NCBI RefSeq assembly: GCF_001418255.1
Contig: NZ_LIPV01000003.1
Span: 124,001-188,000 of the forward strand
Direction: 5' to 3'
Length of the DNA: 64,000 bases
From: Thiomonas bhubaneswarensis
GTDB taxonomy: Bacteria; Pseudomonadota; Gammaproteobacteria; Burkholderiales; Burkholderiaceae_C
The notes under the pieces were generated by a model, which was given only the letters and a program-made list of their open reading frames with translations, was not told the origin of the DNA and did no database searches. Both the position numbers and the translations under genes were made by a program. Positions within the stretch are counted from its first letter, which is position 1; each line of letters opens with the position of its first letter. Positions 17,693-29,974 of this stretch are shown piece after piece.

Positions 17693-18934
17693 TCAGGCGT
17701 TCTTCGGCTTGGGGATGTAGGGGCTCCAGGACTCGCCCGGCACCAGGCCCTTGGACTTCCACACCACGTCGAACTGCGCCTTGTCGTTGATCTGGCCGAT
17801 GAACACCGGCTTGCTCAGGTACTGGTTCTCCAGCACTTCGACGGTGTAGCCATCGGGGGCGGCGAATTTCTGCCCGATCAGCGCCTTGCGCACCTCGTCG
17901 GTCTTGGTGGACTTGGCCTTCTCCACCGCCTGCTTCCACAGATGGATGCCGATGTAGGAGGCTTCCATCGGGTCGTCGGTGACCGGATAGTCTTTCAGGC
18001 CCTTGGCTTTCACATAGTCCTGCCACGACTTGACGAACTTGGCGTTGCGCGGGTTCTTCAACGACTCGAAGTAGTTCCACGCGGTGAGCTGGCCTACCAG
18101 CGGCTTGATCTCCATGCCCGCGATTTCCTGCTCGGCGATGGAGAAGCCAACCACCGGAATGTCGGTGGCCTTGATGCCCTGGTTGCCCAGCTCTTTGTAG
18201 AACGGCACGTTGGAGTCGCCATTCACGGTGGAGATCACGCAGGTCGGGCCGGCCGAGGCGAACTTCTTGATGTCGGCCACGATGTTCTGATAGTTGCTGA
18301 AGCCGAACGGCGTATAGACCTCGGCGATGTCGGCGTCCTTCACACCCTTGGAGTGCAGGAAGCCGCGCAGAATGGCATTGGTCGTGCGGGGGTAGACGTA
18401 GTCGGTGCCCAGCAGGAAGAAGCGCTTGGCGCCGCCGCCGTCCTTGCTCATGAGGTATTCGGTGGCGGGAATGGCCTGCTGGTTGGGCGCGGCGCCCGTG
18501 TAGACCACATGCTTGTTCTGCTCCTGGCCTTCGAACTGCACGGGGTAGAACAGCAGGCCGTTGAGTTCGTCGAGCACCGGCAGCACCGATTTGCGCGACA
18601 CCGAGGTCCAGCAGCCGAAGATGGCCGCCACCTTGTCTTGACTGATGAGCTGGCGCGCCTTCTCGGCGAACAGCGGCCAGTTGGAGGCGGGGTCGACCAC
18701 CACCGGCTCGATCATGTGGCCGTCCACGCCGCCCGCGGCGTTGATCTCGGCAATGGTCATCAGGTCCACATCCTTCAAGGCCGTTTCGGAGATGGCCATG
18801 GTGCCCGAGAGCGAATGCAAGATGCCGACCTTGATCGGGGCCTTGCTCGCGGCAATGGCGGGGAAGGGCAGTGTGCTGGCAGCCGCCGCGGCGACGGCGC
18901 CGCCAACGGTCTTCAATGCGGTACGACGATCCAT
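17693..18934 (-). CDS. urtA: Urea ABC transporter substrate-binding protein UrtA
   Basis: UrtA is the periplasmic urea-binding protein of the UrtABCDE importer. The N-terminus [20 protein letters not shown] is a twin-arginine-like or Sec signal ending near PAIAASKA. The mature part has the type I periplasmic fold with [12 protein letters not shown] and [14 protein letters not shown], landmarks of UrtA. Of two nearby ATGs, the one at 18934 has GGAGG about nine bases upstream, whereas 18943 would have it only one or two bases away. I therefore use 18934 (413 residues). A consensus sigma-54 promoter lies 50 bases upstream, and an NtrC-type site lies further up in the 368-base gap shared with ureA. 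It leads the urtABCDE operon. Confidence 0.95.
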   Translation of the reverse strand: MDRRTALKTVGGAVAAAAASTLPFPAIAASKAPIKVGILHSLSGTMAISETALKDVDLMTIAEINAAGGVDGHMIEPVVVDPASNWPLFAEKARQLISQDKVAAIFGCWTSVSRKSVLPVLDELNGLLFYPVQFEGQEQNKHVVYTGAAPNQQAIPATEYLMSKDGGGAKRFFLLGTDYVYPRTTNAILRGFLHSKGVKDADIAEVYTPFGFSNYQNIVADIKKFASAGPTCVISTVNGDSNVPFYKELGNQGIKATDIPVVGFSIAEQEIAGMEIKPLVGQLTAWNYFESLKNPRNAKFVKSWQDYVKAKGLKDYPVTDDPMEASYIGIHLWKQAVEKAKSTKTDEVRKALIGQKFAAPDGYTVEVLENQYLSKPVFIGQINDKAQFDVVWKSKGLVPGESWSPYIPKPKNA

Positions 18935-18983
18935 GTTGGACATTCCTCCAAAAGGTGTTGGTGGGGTGCTACGTCTCCTGTTG

Positions 18984-18999
18984 TGCAAGTCGCGTGCCA
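18984..18999 (-). promoter_or_regulatory. Sigma-54 promoter of urtABCDE
   Basis: On the minus strand the sequence reads TGGCACGCGACTTGCA, an exact match to the -24/-12 consensus TGGCACG-N4-TTGCA. The predicted transcription start is near 18973, leaving about a 40-base leader before the urtA ATG at 18934. rpoN is present in this window. Confidence 0.85.
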
Positions 19000-19147
19000 T
19001 GGTTTTGTCGCCTCCCCCGTTGAGGGGAGACAGTTGCTTCACGATGGCTTCATATCGGTGTTCGTGCATACCTTTGGGCAAGGGGCGCCACGGGGCTGCA
19101 CGCCATGCGCATCGTGGCCGCCCCCGTGCGTGCAAGGCGTCCTGGTT

Positions 19148-19173
19148 TGGTGCGCGCGCACCAGGTTGGTGCG
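19148..19173. promoter_or_regulatory. NtrC-type enhancer site between urtA and ureA
   Basis: The 17-mer CGCACCAGGTTGGTGCG (19157-19173) matches the NtrC consensus GCACC-N5-GGTGC at all ten core positions. It overlaps a second perfect dyad, TGGTGCGCGCGCACCA (19148-19163), which adds another half-site. The cluster is about 190 bases upstream of the urtA start of transcription and about 95 upstream of a candidate ureA start, suitable for an enhancer serving both directions. Confidence 0.75.
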
Positions 19174-19233
19174 TCTGGCGTGCTCGATCGTGTCACGTCC
19201 TGTCGATGCCCACAAAAGTTCCATGCCAGTTGC

Positions 19234-19249
19234 GGGTCTGCTTCTTGCT
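19234..19249 (+). promoter_or_regulatory. Candidate sigma-54 promoter of the ureA operon
   Basis: The plus-strand sequence GGGTCTGCTTCTTGCT keeps the invariant GG-N10-GC spacing and a perfect TTGCT -12 element, but the -24 element matches only partly (GG..., G at the seventh position). The predicted start is near 19260, about 43 bases before the ureA ATG. It is much weaker than the urtA promoter. The rest of the 368-base urtA-ureA gap shows nothing else I can name. Confidence 0.4.
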
Positions 19250-19302
19250 GACTCTCGACGGCGCTAAGCTCGCGCATCCGTTCTCTTTACCCTCCCCGCG
19301 TC

Positions 19303-19605
<303 letters not shown>

Positions 19606-19638
19606 CCCTTCGTCCTCAACGCCTTCACGAGACTTCGC

Positions 19639-20268
19639 ATGCAAGCATCTACTCGACACTCAAGCCGCAGTCACCTCCGAGCCCTGCTTGGGCTGGCGCT
19701 GTTCGCCGCAGTCACCTCCGCCTACGCCCACACCGGCAACGATGGCGGTCTGCATCACAGCTTCGGCAGCGGCTTCGTGCATCCCTTCACCGGGCTCGAC
19801 CACTTGTCGGCCATGGTGGCCGTGGGTCTGTGGAGCGCGGTATCGGCCGCGGCCATCGACCGCCGCCTGTTGTGGGCCCCGGCGGGATTCGCCAGCATGC
19901 TGTTGCTGGGTGCGCTGCTGGGCTTTGTCGGCGTGCGCTTGCCCGCGGTCGAGCCGATGATCGCGGCTTCGGTGCTGGTCATCGGTCTGCTGGCCGCGGT
20001 GCGGCTTCGCCTGCCGGGCTGGATCTCAGCGGGCGTGGTCGGAGCGTTCGCGGTGTTCCACGGGCTGGCCCACGGCGAGGAACTCGCAGGTTTGCCGGGA
20101 CGTTGGGCCGTGATCGCCGGCATGGTGAGTGCCACGGTACTGTTGCATGCCGCAGGCCTGGGCGCGGGGCTGGCCCTGCGACGCACCGGCCGATGGGGCG
20201 CGCTGCTGGCGGGCGGCGGCATTGCCGGCATGGGGGTGGCTTTGTTGGGCGGCTGGGTGGCGGCCTGA
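19639..20268 (+). CDS. HupE/UreJ family nickel permease
   Basis: This membrane protein belongs to the HupE/UreJ family, which supplies nickel for urease or hydrogenase. After a signal-like N-terminus cleaved near SAYAHTG it has about six transmembrane helices. The two family histidine motifs are present: HPFTGLDHL in the first part and [10 protein letters not shown] in the middle. The gene lies between ureA and ureB, 33 bases after ureA and 23 before ureB, so nickel uptake is co-expressed with the enzyme. Placement inside the structural genes is typical of ureJ. Nickel as substrate is inferred from family and context. Confidence 0.88.
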   Translation: MQASTRHSSRSHLRALLGLALFAAVTSAYAHTGNDGGLHHSFGSGFVHPFTGLDHLSAMVAVGLWSAVSAAAIDRRLLWAPAGFASMLLLGALLGFVGVRLPAVEPMIAASVLVIGLLAAVRLRLPGWISAGVVGAFAVFHGLAHGEELAGLPGRWAVIAGMVSATVLLHAAGLGAGLALRRTGRWGALLAGGGIAGMGVALLGGWVAA

Positions 20269-20291
20269 TCGATGTGAAAGAGGAGGCTTTG

Positions 20292-20596
20292 ATGATTCCC
20301 GGTGAAATCCTCTGCGCCGAAGGCGACCTCGCGCTCAACCCTGGCCGCACGCCCATCGCTCTGGTGGTGGAGAACGTGGGCGACCGTCCCATTCAGGTCG
20401 GCTCGCACTACCACTTCGCCGAGACCAACCCGGCGCTGCGCTTCGACCGCTCCGCCGCGCGCGGCATGCGTCTGCATATTGCCAGCGGCACCGCGGTGCG
20501 CTTCGAGCCGGGCCAGCAGCGCACCGTGGCCCTCGTGCCCTTCGCGGGCGACCGAGTGGTCATCGGTTTCCGCCAAGACGTGATGGGGGCGCTGTG

Positions 20597-20597
<1 letters not shown>
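20292..20597 (+). CDS. ureB: Urease beta subunit UreB
   Basis: UreB is the beta structural subunit of urease. The 101-residue protein begins [19 protein letters not shown] and contains [19 protein letters not shown] and the end [17 protein letters not shown], all diagnostic. The start is fixed by AGGAGG at 20281-20286 five bases before the ATG; the frame is open for a long way upstream, so a naive longest call would be wrong. The stop overlaps the ureC start (TGATG), so translation is coupled. Confidence 0.97.
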
Positions 20598-22339
<1,742 letters not shown>

Positions 22340-22358
22340 CCTATCCACGCAGGCATTG

Positions 22359-22409
22359 CCGCGGTGAGCACATGAGAGTGGTTGACTGGCAACATGCGCC
22401 GCACCGCGG
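22359..22409. repeat. Short inverted repeat downstream of ureC
   Basis: The arms CCGCGGTG (22359-22366) and CACCGCGG (22402-22409) are perfect 8-mers separated by 35 bases, in the 109-base gap between ureC and the toxin gene. It may be part of a transcription end or a junction of the inserted module; no T-run follows. Confidence 0.35.
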
Positions 22410-22448
22410 TTCCATTTTCAACCCGCGATCCTCTGGTCGGATAGGGGG

Positions 22449-22835
22449 CTAGCGCGGCTGCAGATGCGCCCGAATCCATGCCGCGAATTCGTCTTCGCCC
22501 ATATCGCCCGAGGCGACAGCGAGTATGGTGAGCACACAGGCGGCATCGTCGGCGATCAGCTCAAAGCCGTTGAGTGCGAGGAACAATTCGGTGGCGACGA
22601 AGGCCGTGCGCTTGTTGCCATCGACGAAGGGATGGTTGCGCGCCAGTCCCCAGCCGTAGGCGGCAGCCAGCGCAGCGGCATCGGGCTGTCCATAGGCGGC
22701 GAGATTCTCCGGCCGCGCCAGCGCTGAACCGAACAGCCCCGCGTCGCGCGTGCCCGAAGCACCGCCGTGCTCGGCCAACTGCTCTTCATGCACCGCGTGC
22801 AGCACGGCGGGATCGATCCAGACCCAAGGGCTCAT
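22449..22835 (-). CDS. Doc/Fic-type toxin of a type II toxin-antitoxin system
   Basis: The 128-residue protein is a death-on-curing (Doc) family member with the Fic core HPFVDGNKRTAF at about residues 66-77. This is the HPFxxGNKR motif with the catalytic His; Doc proteins transfer phosphate to EF-Tu and stop translation. The N-terminus WIDPAVLHAVHEEQLAEHGG is typical of Doc. Its ATG overlaps the antitoxin stop by four bases (ATGA), so the pair is coupled with the antitoxin first. It lies antisense to, and between, ureC and ureE, an unusual place that implies insertion into the urease operon. Confidence 0.88.
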   Translation of the reverse strand: MSPWVWIDPAVLHAVHEEQLAEHGGASGTRDAGLFGSALARPENLAAYGQPDAAALAAAYGWGLARNHPFVDGNKRTAFVATELFLALNGFELIADDAACVLTILAVASGDMGEDEFAAWIRAHLQPR

Positions 22836-23059
22836 TTGGCCAGTTCACGCAGCACGTTGCGCCGCTTTTTCATCACGTCGCGCGCAGCGCGCATCTGCGC
22901 CTCAAATACATCGCTATAAGGCGAGAGCATCACCGCACCGTTTGCCGCCTCGGTGACGAACAGAGTGTCGCCCTTTTCCAGCTTGAGGCGGGCGAGGAGT
23001 TCCTTGGGCAGAATAACGCCCACCGAATTGCCGATCTGGGTGAGTTTGAGGGCGGTCAT
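22832..23059 (-). CDS. AbrB/MazE-type antitoxin paired with Doc
   Basis: The 75-residue protein has a SpoVT/AbrB swapped-hairpin DNA-binding domain (LKLTQIGNSVGVILPKELLA, then KGDTLFVTE). A basic C-terminal tail (ARDVMKKRRNVLRELAK) probably wraps the toxin. This AbrB-Doc pairing differs from the classical Phd-Doc of phage P1, which has a Phd/YefM antitoxin, but is seen in other bacteria. A palindrome with 6-bp arms covers its promoter just upstream, the normal layout for autorepression. Confidence 0.85.
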   Translation of the reverse strand: MTALKLTQIGNSVGVILPKELLARLKLEKGDTLFVTEAANGAVMLSPYSDVFEAQMRAARDVMKKRRNVLRELAK

Positions 23060-23071
23060 GCTCTGCTCCCA

Positions 23072-23122
23072 TTGATGAAGTTATAACGGTTGTTATATTA
23101 GGCTCATTCCCGATTTGTGCAA
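23072..23122. promoter_or_regulatory. Divergent promoters overlapping the toxin-antitoxin operator
   Basis: The operator TATAAC-GGTT-GTTATA (23082-23097) is a perfect inverted repeat. The antitoxin promoter on the minus strand is TTGCAC (23117-23122), 16 bases, TAATAT (23095-23100). On the plus strand, TTGATG (23072-23077), 16 bases, TATATT (23094-23099) is a good sigma-70 candidate reading into ureE at 23148. Both -10 boxes and the operator overlap, so antitoxin binding could repress both directions. Confidence 0.65.
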
Positions 23123-23147
23123 CCATCCCGCCCCTCTTCAGACGACC

Positions 23148-23672
23148 ATGCTCACCGCCAACAAATACCTTCCAGCCGGACGCGGCCTGGCTCCGGCTCT
23201 GGCGCGTCGCGCGGCCACGCTCACGCTCGACTGGGACACCCGCAGCAAGAGCCGCTTCGACGCGCACGACAGCACAGGGCGACACATCGCCGTGTTCCTG
23301 CCGCGCGGCACCGTGCTGCGCGGTGGAGACATGCTGGTCGCCGAGGATGGATCCTTTGTGCGGGTGGAGGCCGCGCCGCAGTCGGTGCTTCAGGTGCGCG
23401 CCTGCGCCGAGCATGGCACGCCCACCGATCTGCCACGCGCCGCCTATCACCTGGGCAACCGCCATGTGCAGCTCGAAGTGCAGGCCGACTGCCTGCAGCT
23501 TGAACCCGATCCGGTGCTGGCCGAGATGTTGCGGCGCATGCACCTCATCGTCACCGAGGCGCAGGCGCCGTTCGAGCCCGAGGCCGGAGCCTATGGCGAG
23601 GGCGGCGGGCATGGGCACCACGGTCATGCCCACGGCGATGCGCACGATCACCATCACGCGCATGGGCATTGA
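23148..23672 (+). CDS. ureE: Urease accessory protein UreE
   Basis: UreE is the nickel metallochaperone that delivers Ni2+ to the UreG-UreF-UreD complex. The 174-residue protein has the peptide-binding N-terminal domain (LTLDWDTRSKSRFDAHDSTG) and the metal-binding C-terminal domain with LGNRHVQLEV, the His of the interfacial nickel site. It ends in a histidine-rich tail of about 20 residues with eleven His, a nickel-storage feature. I start it at the ATG at 23148; an earlier in-frame TTG at 23115 is less likely. It is separated from ureC by the toxin-antitoxin module and overlaps ureF by 11 bases. Confidence 0.95.
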   Translation: MLTANKYLPAGRGLAPALARRAATLTLDWDTRSKSRFDAHDSTGRHIAVFLPRGTVLRGGDMLVAEDGSFVRVEAAPQSVLQVRACAEHGTPTDLPRAAYHLGNRHVQLEVQADCLQLEPDPVLAEMLRRMHLIVTEAQAPFEPEAGAYGEGGGHGHHGHAHGDAHDHHHAHGH

Positions 23673-24348
23673 CCCGCAACTGGCGATGATGTGGCTGGCC
23701 TCACCCGCGCTGCCCGTGGGTGGGTTCAGCTATTCCGAGGGGCTTGAAGCGGCGGTGGACGCAGGGCTGATCGCCGACGAGGCACAGGCGATGGCCTGGC
23801 TGCGAGGGCAGTTGCAACTCACCCTGGCCCGCAGTGAACTCCCCGCCGCTTGCGCCGCGCACGCGGCGTGGGACGGTGCCGACTTCGACAGGCTGCAGAC
23901 CATCCAGACCTGGGTGCTCGCCACGCGCGAAACCGCCGAACTGCGGCTGCAGACCGAACAGATGGGGCGCTCCATGCTGCAATGGCTGCGCGCCTTGCAG
24001 CCCGCCCACCCGCTGTTGCCGCTGGCGGCGCGGCTGCAGCCTGCTCCGGCCTGGCCGCTGGCCTTCGCGCTGGGTGGTCATGCCCTGGGGCTGAACGCCG
24101 AGCAGACCGCGCAGGCGCTGGCCTTTTCCTGGCTGGAGAATCAGGTTCAGGCGGCGATGCGGGTGGTGCCGCTGGGCCAGAGTGCGGGCCAGCGCATGCT
24201 CGCCGCGCTGCTGCCCGAACTCCCAGACCTGGTGCAGCAGGCACGAAAGCTGCAAGACCGCATGGACGACTGGCAGAGCTTTTCCCCGCTGCTGGCCATC
24301 CTCAGCAGCCGACACGAAACCCAATACTCACGACTGTTCCGCTCATGA
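23662..24348 (+). CDS. ureF: Urease accessory protein UreF
   Basis: UreF acts in the GTP-dependent activation complex (UreD-UreF-UreG) that carboxylates the active-site lysine and inserts nickel. The 228-residue helical protein has the opening [25 protein letters not shown], which is the UreF signature region, and the later [16 protein letters not shown]. The ATG at 23662 lies inside the ureE 3' end, overlapping it by 11 bases. The stop overlaps ureG by four bases (ATGA). The three accessory genes are therefore tightly coupled. Confidence 0.95.
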   Translation: MGIDPQLAMMWLASPALPVGGFSYSEGLEAAVDAGLIADEAQAMAWLRGQLQLTLARSELPAACAAHAAWDGADFDRLQTIQTWVLATRETAELRLQTEQMGRSMLQWLRALQPAHPLLPLAARLQPAPAWPLAFALGGHALGLNAEQTAQALAFSWLENQVQAAMRVVPLGQSAGQRMLAALLPELPDLVQQARKLQDRMDDWQSFSPLLAILSSRHETQYSRLFRS

Positions 24349-25010
24349 ATCCCACCACTGCCACCAGCCCGCTGCATCACCTTCCCCGTCGCACCAAACG
24401 CCTGCCGCCACTGCGTGTGGGCATCGGCGGCCCGGTGGGCTCGGGCAAGACGACCCTGCTGGAAATGCTGTGCAAGGCCATGCGCGGCAAGTACGACCTG
24501 GTGGTCGTCACCAACGACATCTACACCAAGGAAGACCAGCGCCTGCTCACGGTGGCAGGCGCGCTGGAGCCCGAGCGCATCATGGGCGTGGAGACCGGCG
24601 GCTGCCCGCACACGGCTATACGCGAAGATGCGTCGATCAATCTCGAAGCGGTCGACCGCATGCTGGAGCAGTTTCCCGACGCCGACATCGTGTTCATCGA
24701 AAGCGGCGGCGACAACCTGGCGGCCACCTTCAGCCCGGAACTCAGTGACCTGACCCTCTACGTCATCGACGTGGCCGGTGGGGAGAAGATTCCGCGCAAG
24801 GGTGGGCCCGGCATCACCAAAAGCGACCTGTTCGTCATCAACAAGACCGATCTGGCGCCGCACGTGGGCGCCAGCCTCGATGTGATGCGCGCCGATACCG
24901 AACGCATGCGCGGCGGCAAGCCCTACGCCATGACCAACCTCAAGACTCTCGACGGGCTGGAGACGGTGGTGAGCTTCATCGAAACCAAAGGCCTGCTGCG
25001 AGCGGCCTGA
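24345..25010 (+). CDS. ureG: Urease accessory GTPase UreG
   Basis: UreG is the SIMIBI-class GTPase that powers nickel delivery to apo-urease. The 221-residue protein has P-loop [16 protein letters not shown], the nickel-binding CPH motif in [30 protein letters not shown], and the guanine motif INKTDL. The N-terminus of about 25 residues is variable and lacks a long His stretch. The start at 24345 overlaps the ureF stop. It is the last recognisable gene of the urease operon on this strand. Confidence 0.96.
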   Translation: MNPTTATSPLHHLPRRTKRLPPLRVGIGGPVGSGKTTLLEMLCKAMRGKYDLVVVTNDIYTKEDQRLLTVAGALEPERIMGVETGGCPHTAIREDASINLEAVDRMLEQFPDADIVFIESGGDNLAATFSPELSDLTLYVIDVAGGEKIPRKGGPGITKSDLFVINKTDLAPHVGASLDVMRADTERMRGGKPYAMTNLKTLDGLETVVSFIETKGLLRAA

Positions 25011-25026
25011 GGGCGGTTTCGGCGCG

Positions 25027-25050
25027 AAAAAAAGCCGGGACGAGCCCGGC
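25027..25050 (-). terminator. Rho-independent terminator of katG and the small downstream ORF
   Basis: The stem GCCGGG/CCCGGC with loop ACGAG is preceded on the plus strand by seven A, so on the minus strand it ends in seven T. It lies about 50 bases after the small ORF at 25102-25185 and would end the katG transcript. A second, 10-of-11 bp hairpin at 25063-25088 sits between them. Confidence 0.8.
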
Positions 25051-25101
25051 GAAGTCCAGCCAACCGGCCTCGACTTGCGTCGAGACCGGCTTCCTCAAGG
25101 T

Positions 25102-25185
25102 TCAGGCGGTGCCGCTGGCAAGGTCGGCCAGCAGCTCTTGGATGTCTTGCGTCCAGCGATCAAACACGCCATGGAGCCGATTCAT
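25102..25185 (-). CDS. 27-residue small ORF directly downstream of katG
   Basis: I do not recognise this ORF. It starts 24 bases after the katG stop with a full Shine-Dalgarno (AGGAGG, then TCAAC before the ATG), stronger than that of katG itself. The product begins MNRLHGVFDRW, continues with the amphipathic acidic helix TQDIQELLADL, and ends ASGTA. It has no signal peptide, cysteine or membrane segment. It lies inside the katG transcript before its terminator. The strong ribosome site and clean ORF suggest translation, possibly as a partner or stabiliser of a protein made under peroxide stress, but that is a guess. Confidence 0.6.
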   Translation of the reverse strand: MNRLHGVFDRWTQDIQELLADLASGTA

Positions 25186-25208
25186 GTTGACCTCCTGAGT
25201 GGGTTAGC

Positions 25209-27835
<2,627 letters not shown>

Positions 27836-28813
27836 ATGAACGACTCGCATCCCGCCTCCAACGGCTCGATCAGGCGCTACGCCCGTACTTCGGCTCTGTC
27901 GATGGCGCTGAGCAGCGGCATGTCGCATTGGCTGGCCTACAGGCGCCCGGTGCGCCGCATCCTGATGCTGCACGGCGTGGGAGGCGCGCACATGACGCAG
28001 AACGAGTTGTTTCGCATGCTGTCGTGGCTGAAATTACGCTACCGCATCGTGCCGCTCGAAGCGCTGGTGCAAGACGTGCTGGGCCATGTTCCTGCACCCG
28101 TCGGTCGGGGGCGCAGTGAGCTGGCTATCACCTTCGACGACGGTCTGCGCAATCAGTACACCATTGCCCGCCCGGTGCTGGAGCAACTCGCCATCCCCGC
28201 GACTATCTTCGCCTGCCCCGGCATGATCGAGTCGGAGCGCTGGATGTGGAACCAGGAGGTTCGTGCTCGCCTGTGCCGCCTGTCGCCCGCAGCACTGGTG
28301 GACTGGGCACGGTCCGCAGGCGCCGATGTCGGCACGCATGAGGGTGTGATCGCCTGGATGAAAACCCTGCCTCTGGCCTCGCGATTGCAGGCCGAGGCCG
28401 CGCTGCGTGACGTCACGCCGGGTTTTGTCGCCACGCCGCAGGAACGCGAGGCCTACGACCCCATGAATTGGGACGAAGTCCGCGCCTGCGACACCGGCAT
28501 GCTGACCATCGGCTCGCACACCATGACCCACCCCATTCTGCCCACCCTCACCGAGGACGAAATTCGCCACGAACTGCAGGACAGCCGCGACATGCTCGAA
28601 GCGCAACTGGGTCGGCCGGTCGATCTGTTCTGCTACCCCAACGGCTCGACCGACGAGCGGGTTCACCGCATCGCCCAATCGATTTACCGCGCTGCGGTCA
28701 CGACGGAAGAGGGCATGGTGGGGGCCATGGTCGATCCGCTGGCCATTCCACGCATTCCTGCCTCCGCACATCTGCCCTTGCTGGCCTGGCGCATGCACCG
28801 CCCGTGGGCTTGA
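27836..28813 (+). CDS. Polysaccharide deacetylase family protein
   Basis: The 325-residue protein has the NodB-fold carbohydrate esterase 4 motifs: the metal-binding and catalytic pair in AITFDDGLRNQY and the HxxxH motif in GSHTMTHPIL. These enzymes remove N- or O-acetyl groups from cell-surface or secreted polysaccharides. There is no clear signal peptide; the basic N-terminus NGSIRRYARTSALS suggests a cytoplasmic or membrane-associated protein of the kind found in exopolysaccharide clusters. The start at 27836 lacks a Shine-Dalgarno; a TTG at 27761 is open upstream. The next gene, an acyltransferase-like reading frame, begins at its stop codon (TTGA overlap). Confidence 0.82.
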   Translation: MNDSHPASNGSIRRYARTSALSMALSSGMSHWLAYRRPVRRILMLHGVGGAHMTQNELFRMLSWLKLRYRIVPLEALVQDVLGHVPAPVGRGRSELAITFDDGLRNQYTIARPVLEQLAIPATIFACPGMIESERWMWNQEVRARLCRLSPAALVDWARSAGADVGTHEGVIAWMKTLPLASRLQAEAALRDVTPGFVATPQEREAYDPMNWDEVRACDTGMLTIGSHTMTHPILPTLTEDEIRHELQDSRDMLEAQLGRPVDLFCYPNGSTDERVHRIAQSIYRAAVTTEEGMVGAMVDPLAIPRIPASAHLPLLAWRMHRPWA

Positions 28814-29974
28814 GTAACGATGACGACTTGAGGGTTGATCGGGTCACTTCGGTCCAGGCCCTCGATGGTCTCGAACCCCACTGGCGCGCGCTGGAAGAGT
28901 TGGCCGACTGCAACAGTCTGTTCCTCGGCTGGGACTGGCAGCGCCTTTGGTGGCGGCACTACGGGGGCGAGCGGCAGCTTTGCGTTCTGGTGGCCTGGCG
29001 GGACGATCGGCTGGTCGGTGTGTTGCCGCTCTATCTGGAAACCCATCGCGCCTTCGGCTTGCTGCCGGTGCGCAAATTGCTGCCCATCGGCGCCGGGGGC
29101 GATACGTCCCCGGACGATCTGGGCATGCTCTGCGAGCCCACCGTGGGGGAGGCTGCCGGGCGGGCGCTGGTCGACCATCTGTTGCATCATGTGTCGGGCT
29201 GGCAACTGATCGACCTCGTCGATCTCCCCGTGGGGGGCATCCTGGTGCGCTGCATGGCCGAGGCGTTTGCAACCAAGCCCGACTTGATGCAGAGCACCGG
29301 CGTCAACCGCATCACCTATGGCACTGCCTTCGGACTGGGACAGCTACCGCCAAAGCCTCAGCCGCAACCGTCGAGAAGCCATAGGCCGAAAGCGCCGCCG
29401 ATTCGCACAGGAGTCTGGCGCGCGCTTCAGCCGTGTGGACGCAAAGGAGCAGATTGACCCGGCGTTCGATCGCCTTGCCGAACTGCACCGCCTGCGTTGG
29501 CAAGACCGAACCGACAGCCCCAGTTTCACCTCGCCACAATACCTCGGACTTCATCGCGACATGATGCACGCTCTGTTCGCCCGAGGGCGACTGCGGCTTT
29601 ATGCGCTGGACCGAGCGGGCGCATCCATCGCCATGTTCTACGGCTTCCGCAAGGGCGGTGATTTTTATTACTTTCAGGCCGGTTTCGACCCCGCCTACGC
29701 TGCACTCAGCCCAGGCGAGGTGCTGATGGGTTATGTCATCGAGGCCGCCATTGCCGAGGGCTGCACACGCTTCGACATGCTCAAGGGCGACTACGGTCAC
29801 AAGCGGCATTTCTTTCAGCAGACGCGTGAAACCACCGGCCTGCGTGTGCACCGGCCAGGTTTGGTCTGCCGGCTGTACCGATTGAAAGACTGGCTCGGTG
29901 AACGTCGCGCCACCGCAGCACAGGCATCGACGACGTCCGCTGCGGCGCAAGAGGCTGAAGGCGTTGGCACATGA
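28810..29974 (+). pseudogene. CelD/FemAB-like GNAT acyltransferase, interrupted by a frameshift
   Basis: Two overlapping frames together make one protein of the CelD/BcsL (COG5653) acyltransferase family, found in exopolysaccharide clusters. The first frame (TTG at 28810 or GTG at 28804) encodes the N-terminal half: LEPHWRALEELADCNSLFLG, WDWQRLWWRHYGGER and a middle ending near GVNRITYG. The second frame, from about 29318 to 29974, continues with the C-terminal GNAT-like domain (LPSDWDSYRQSLSRNRREA, FYGFRKGGDFYYFQAGFDP, TRFDMLKGDYGHKRHFF). The change of frame is +1 near 29315-29320, with no homopolymer or obvious slippery site. It may be a real inactivation, a sequencing error, or two coupled proteins. 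The C-terminal frame has its own ATG at 29318 but no Shine-Dalgarno. Confidence 0.65.
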
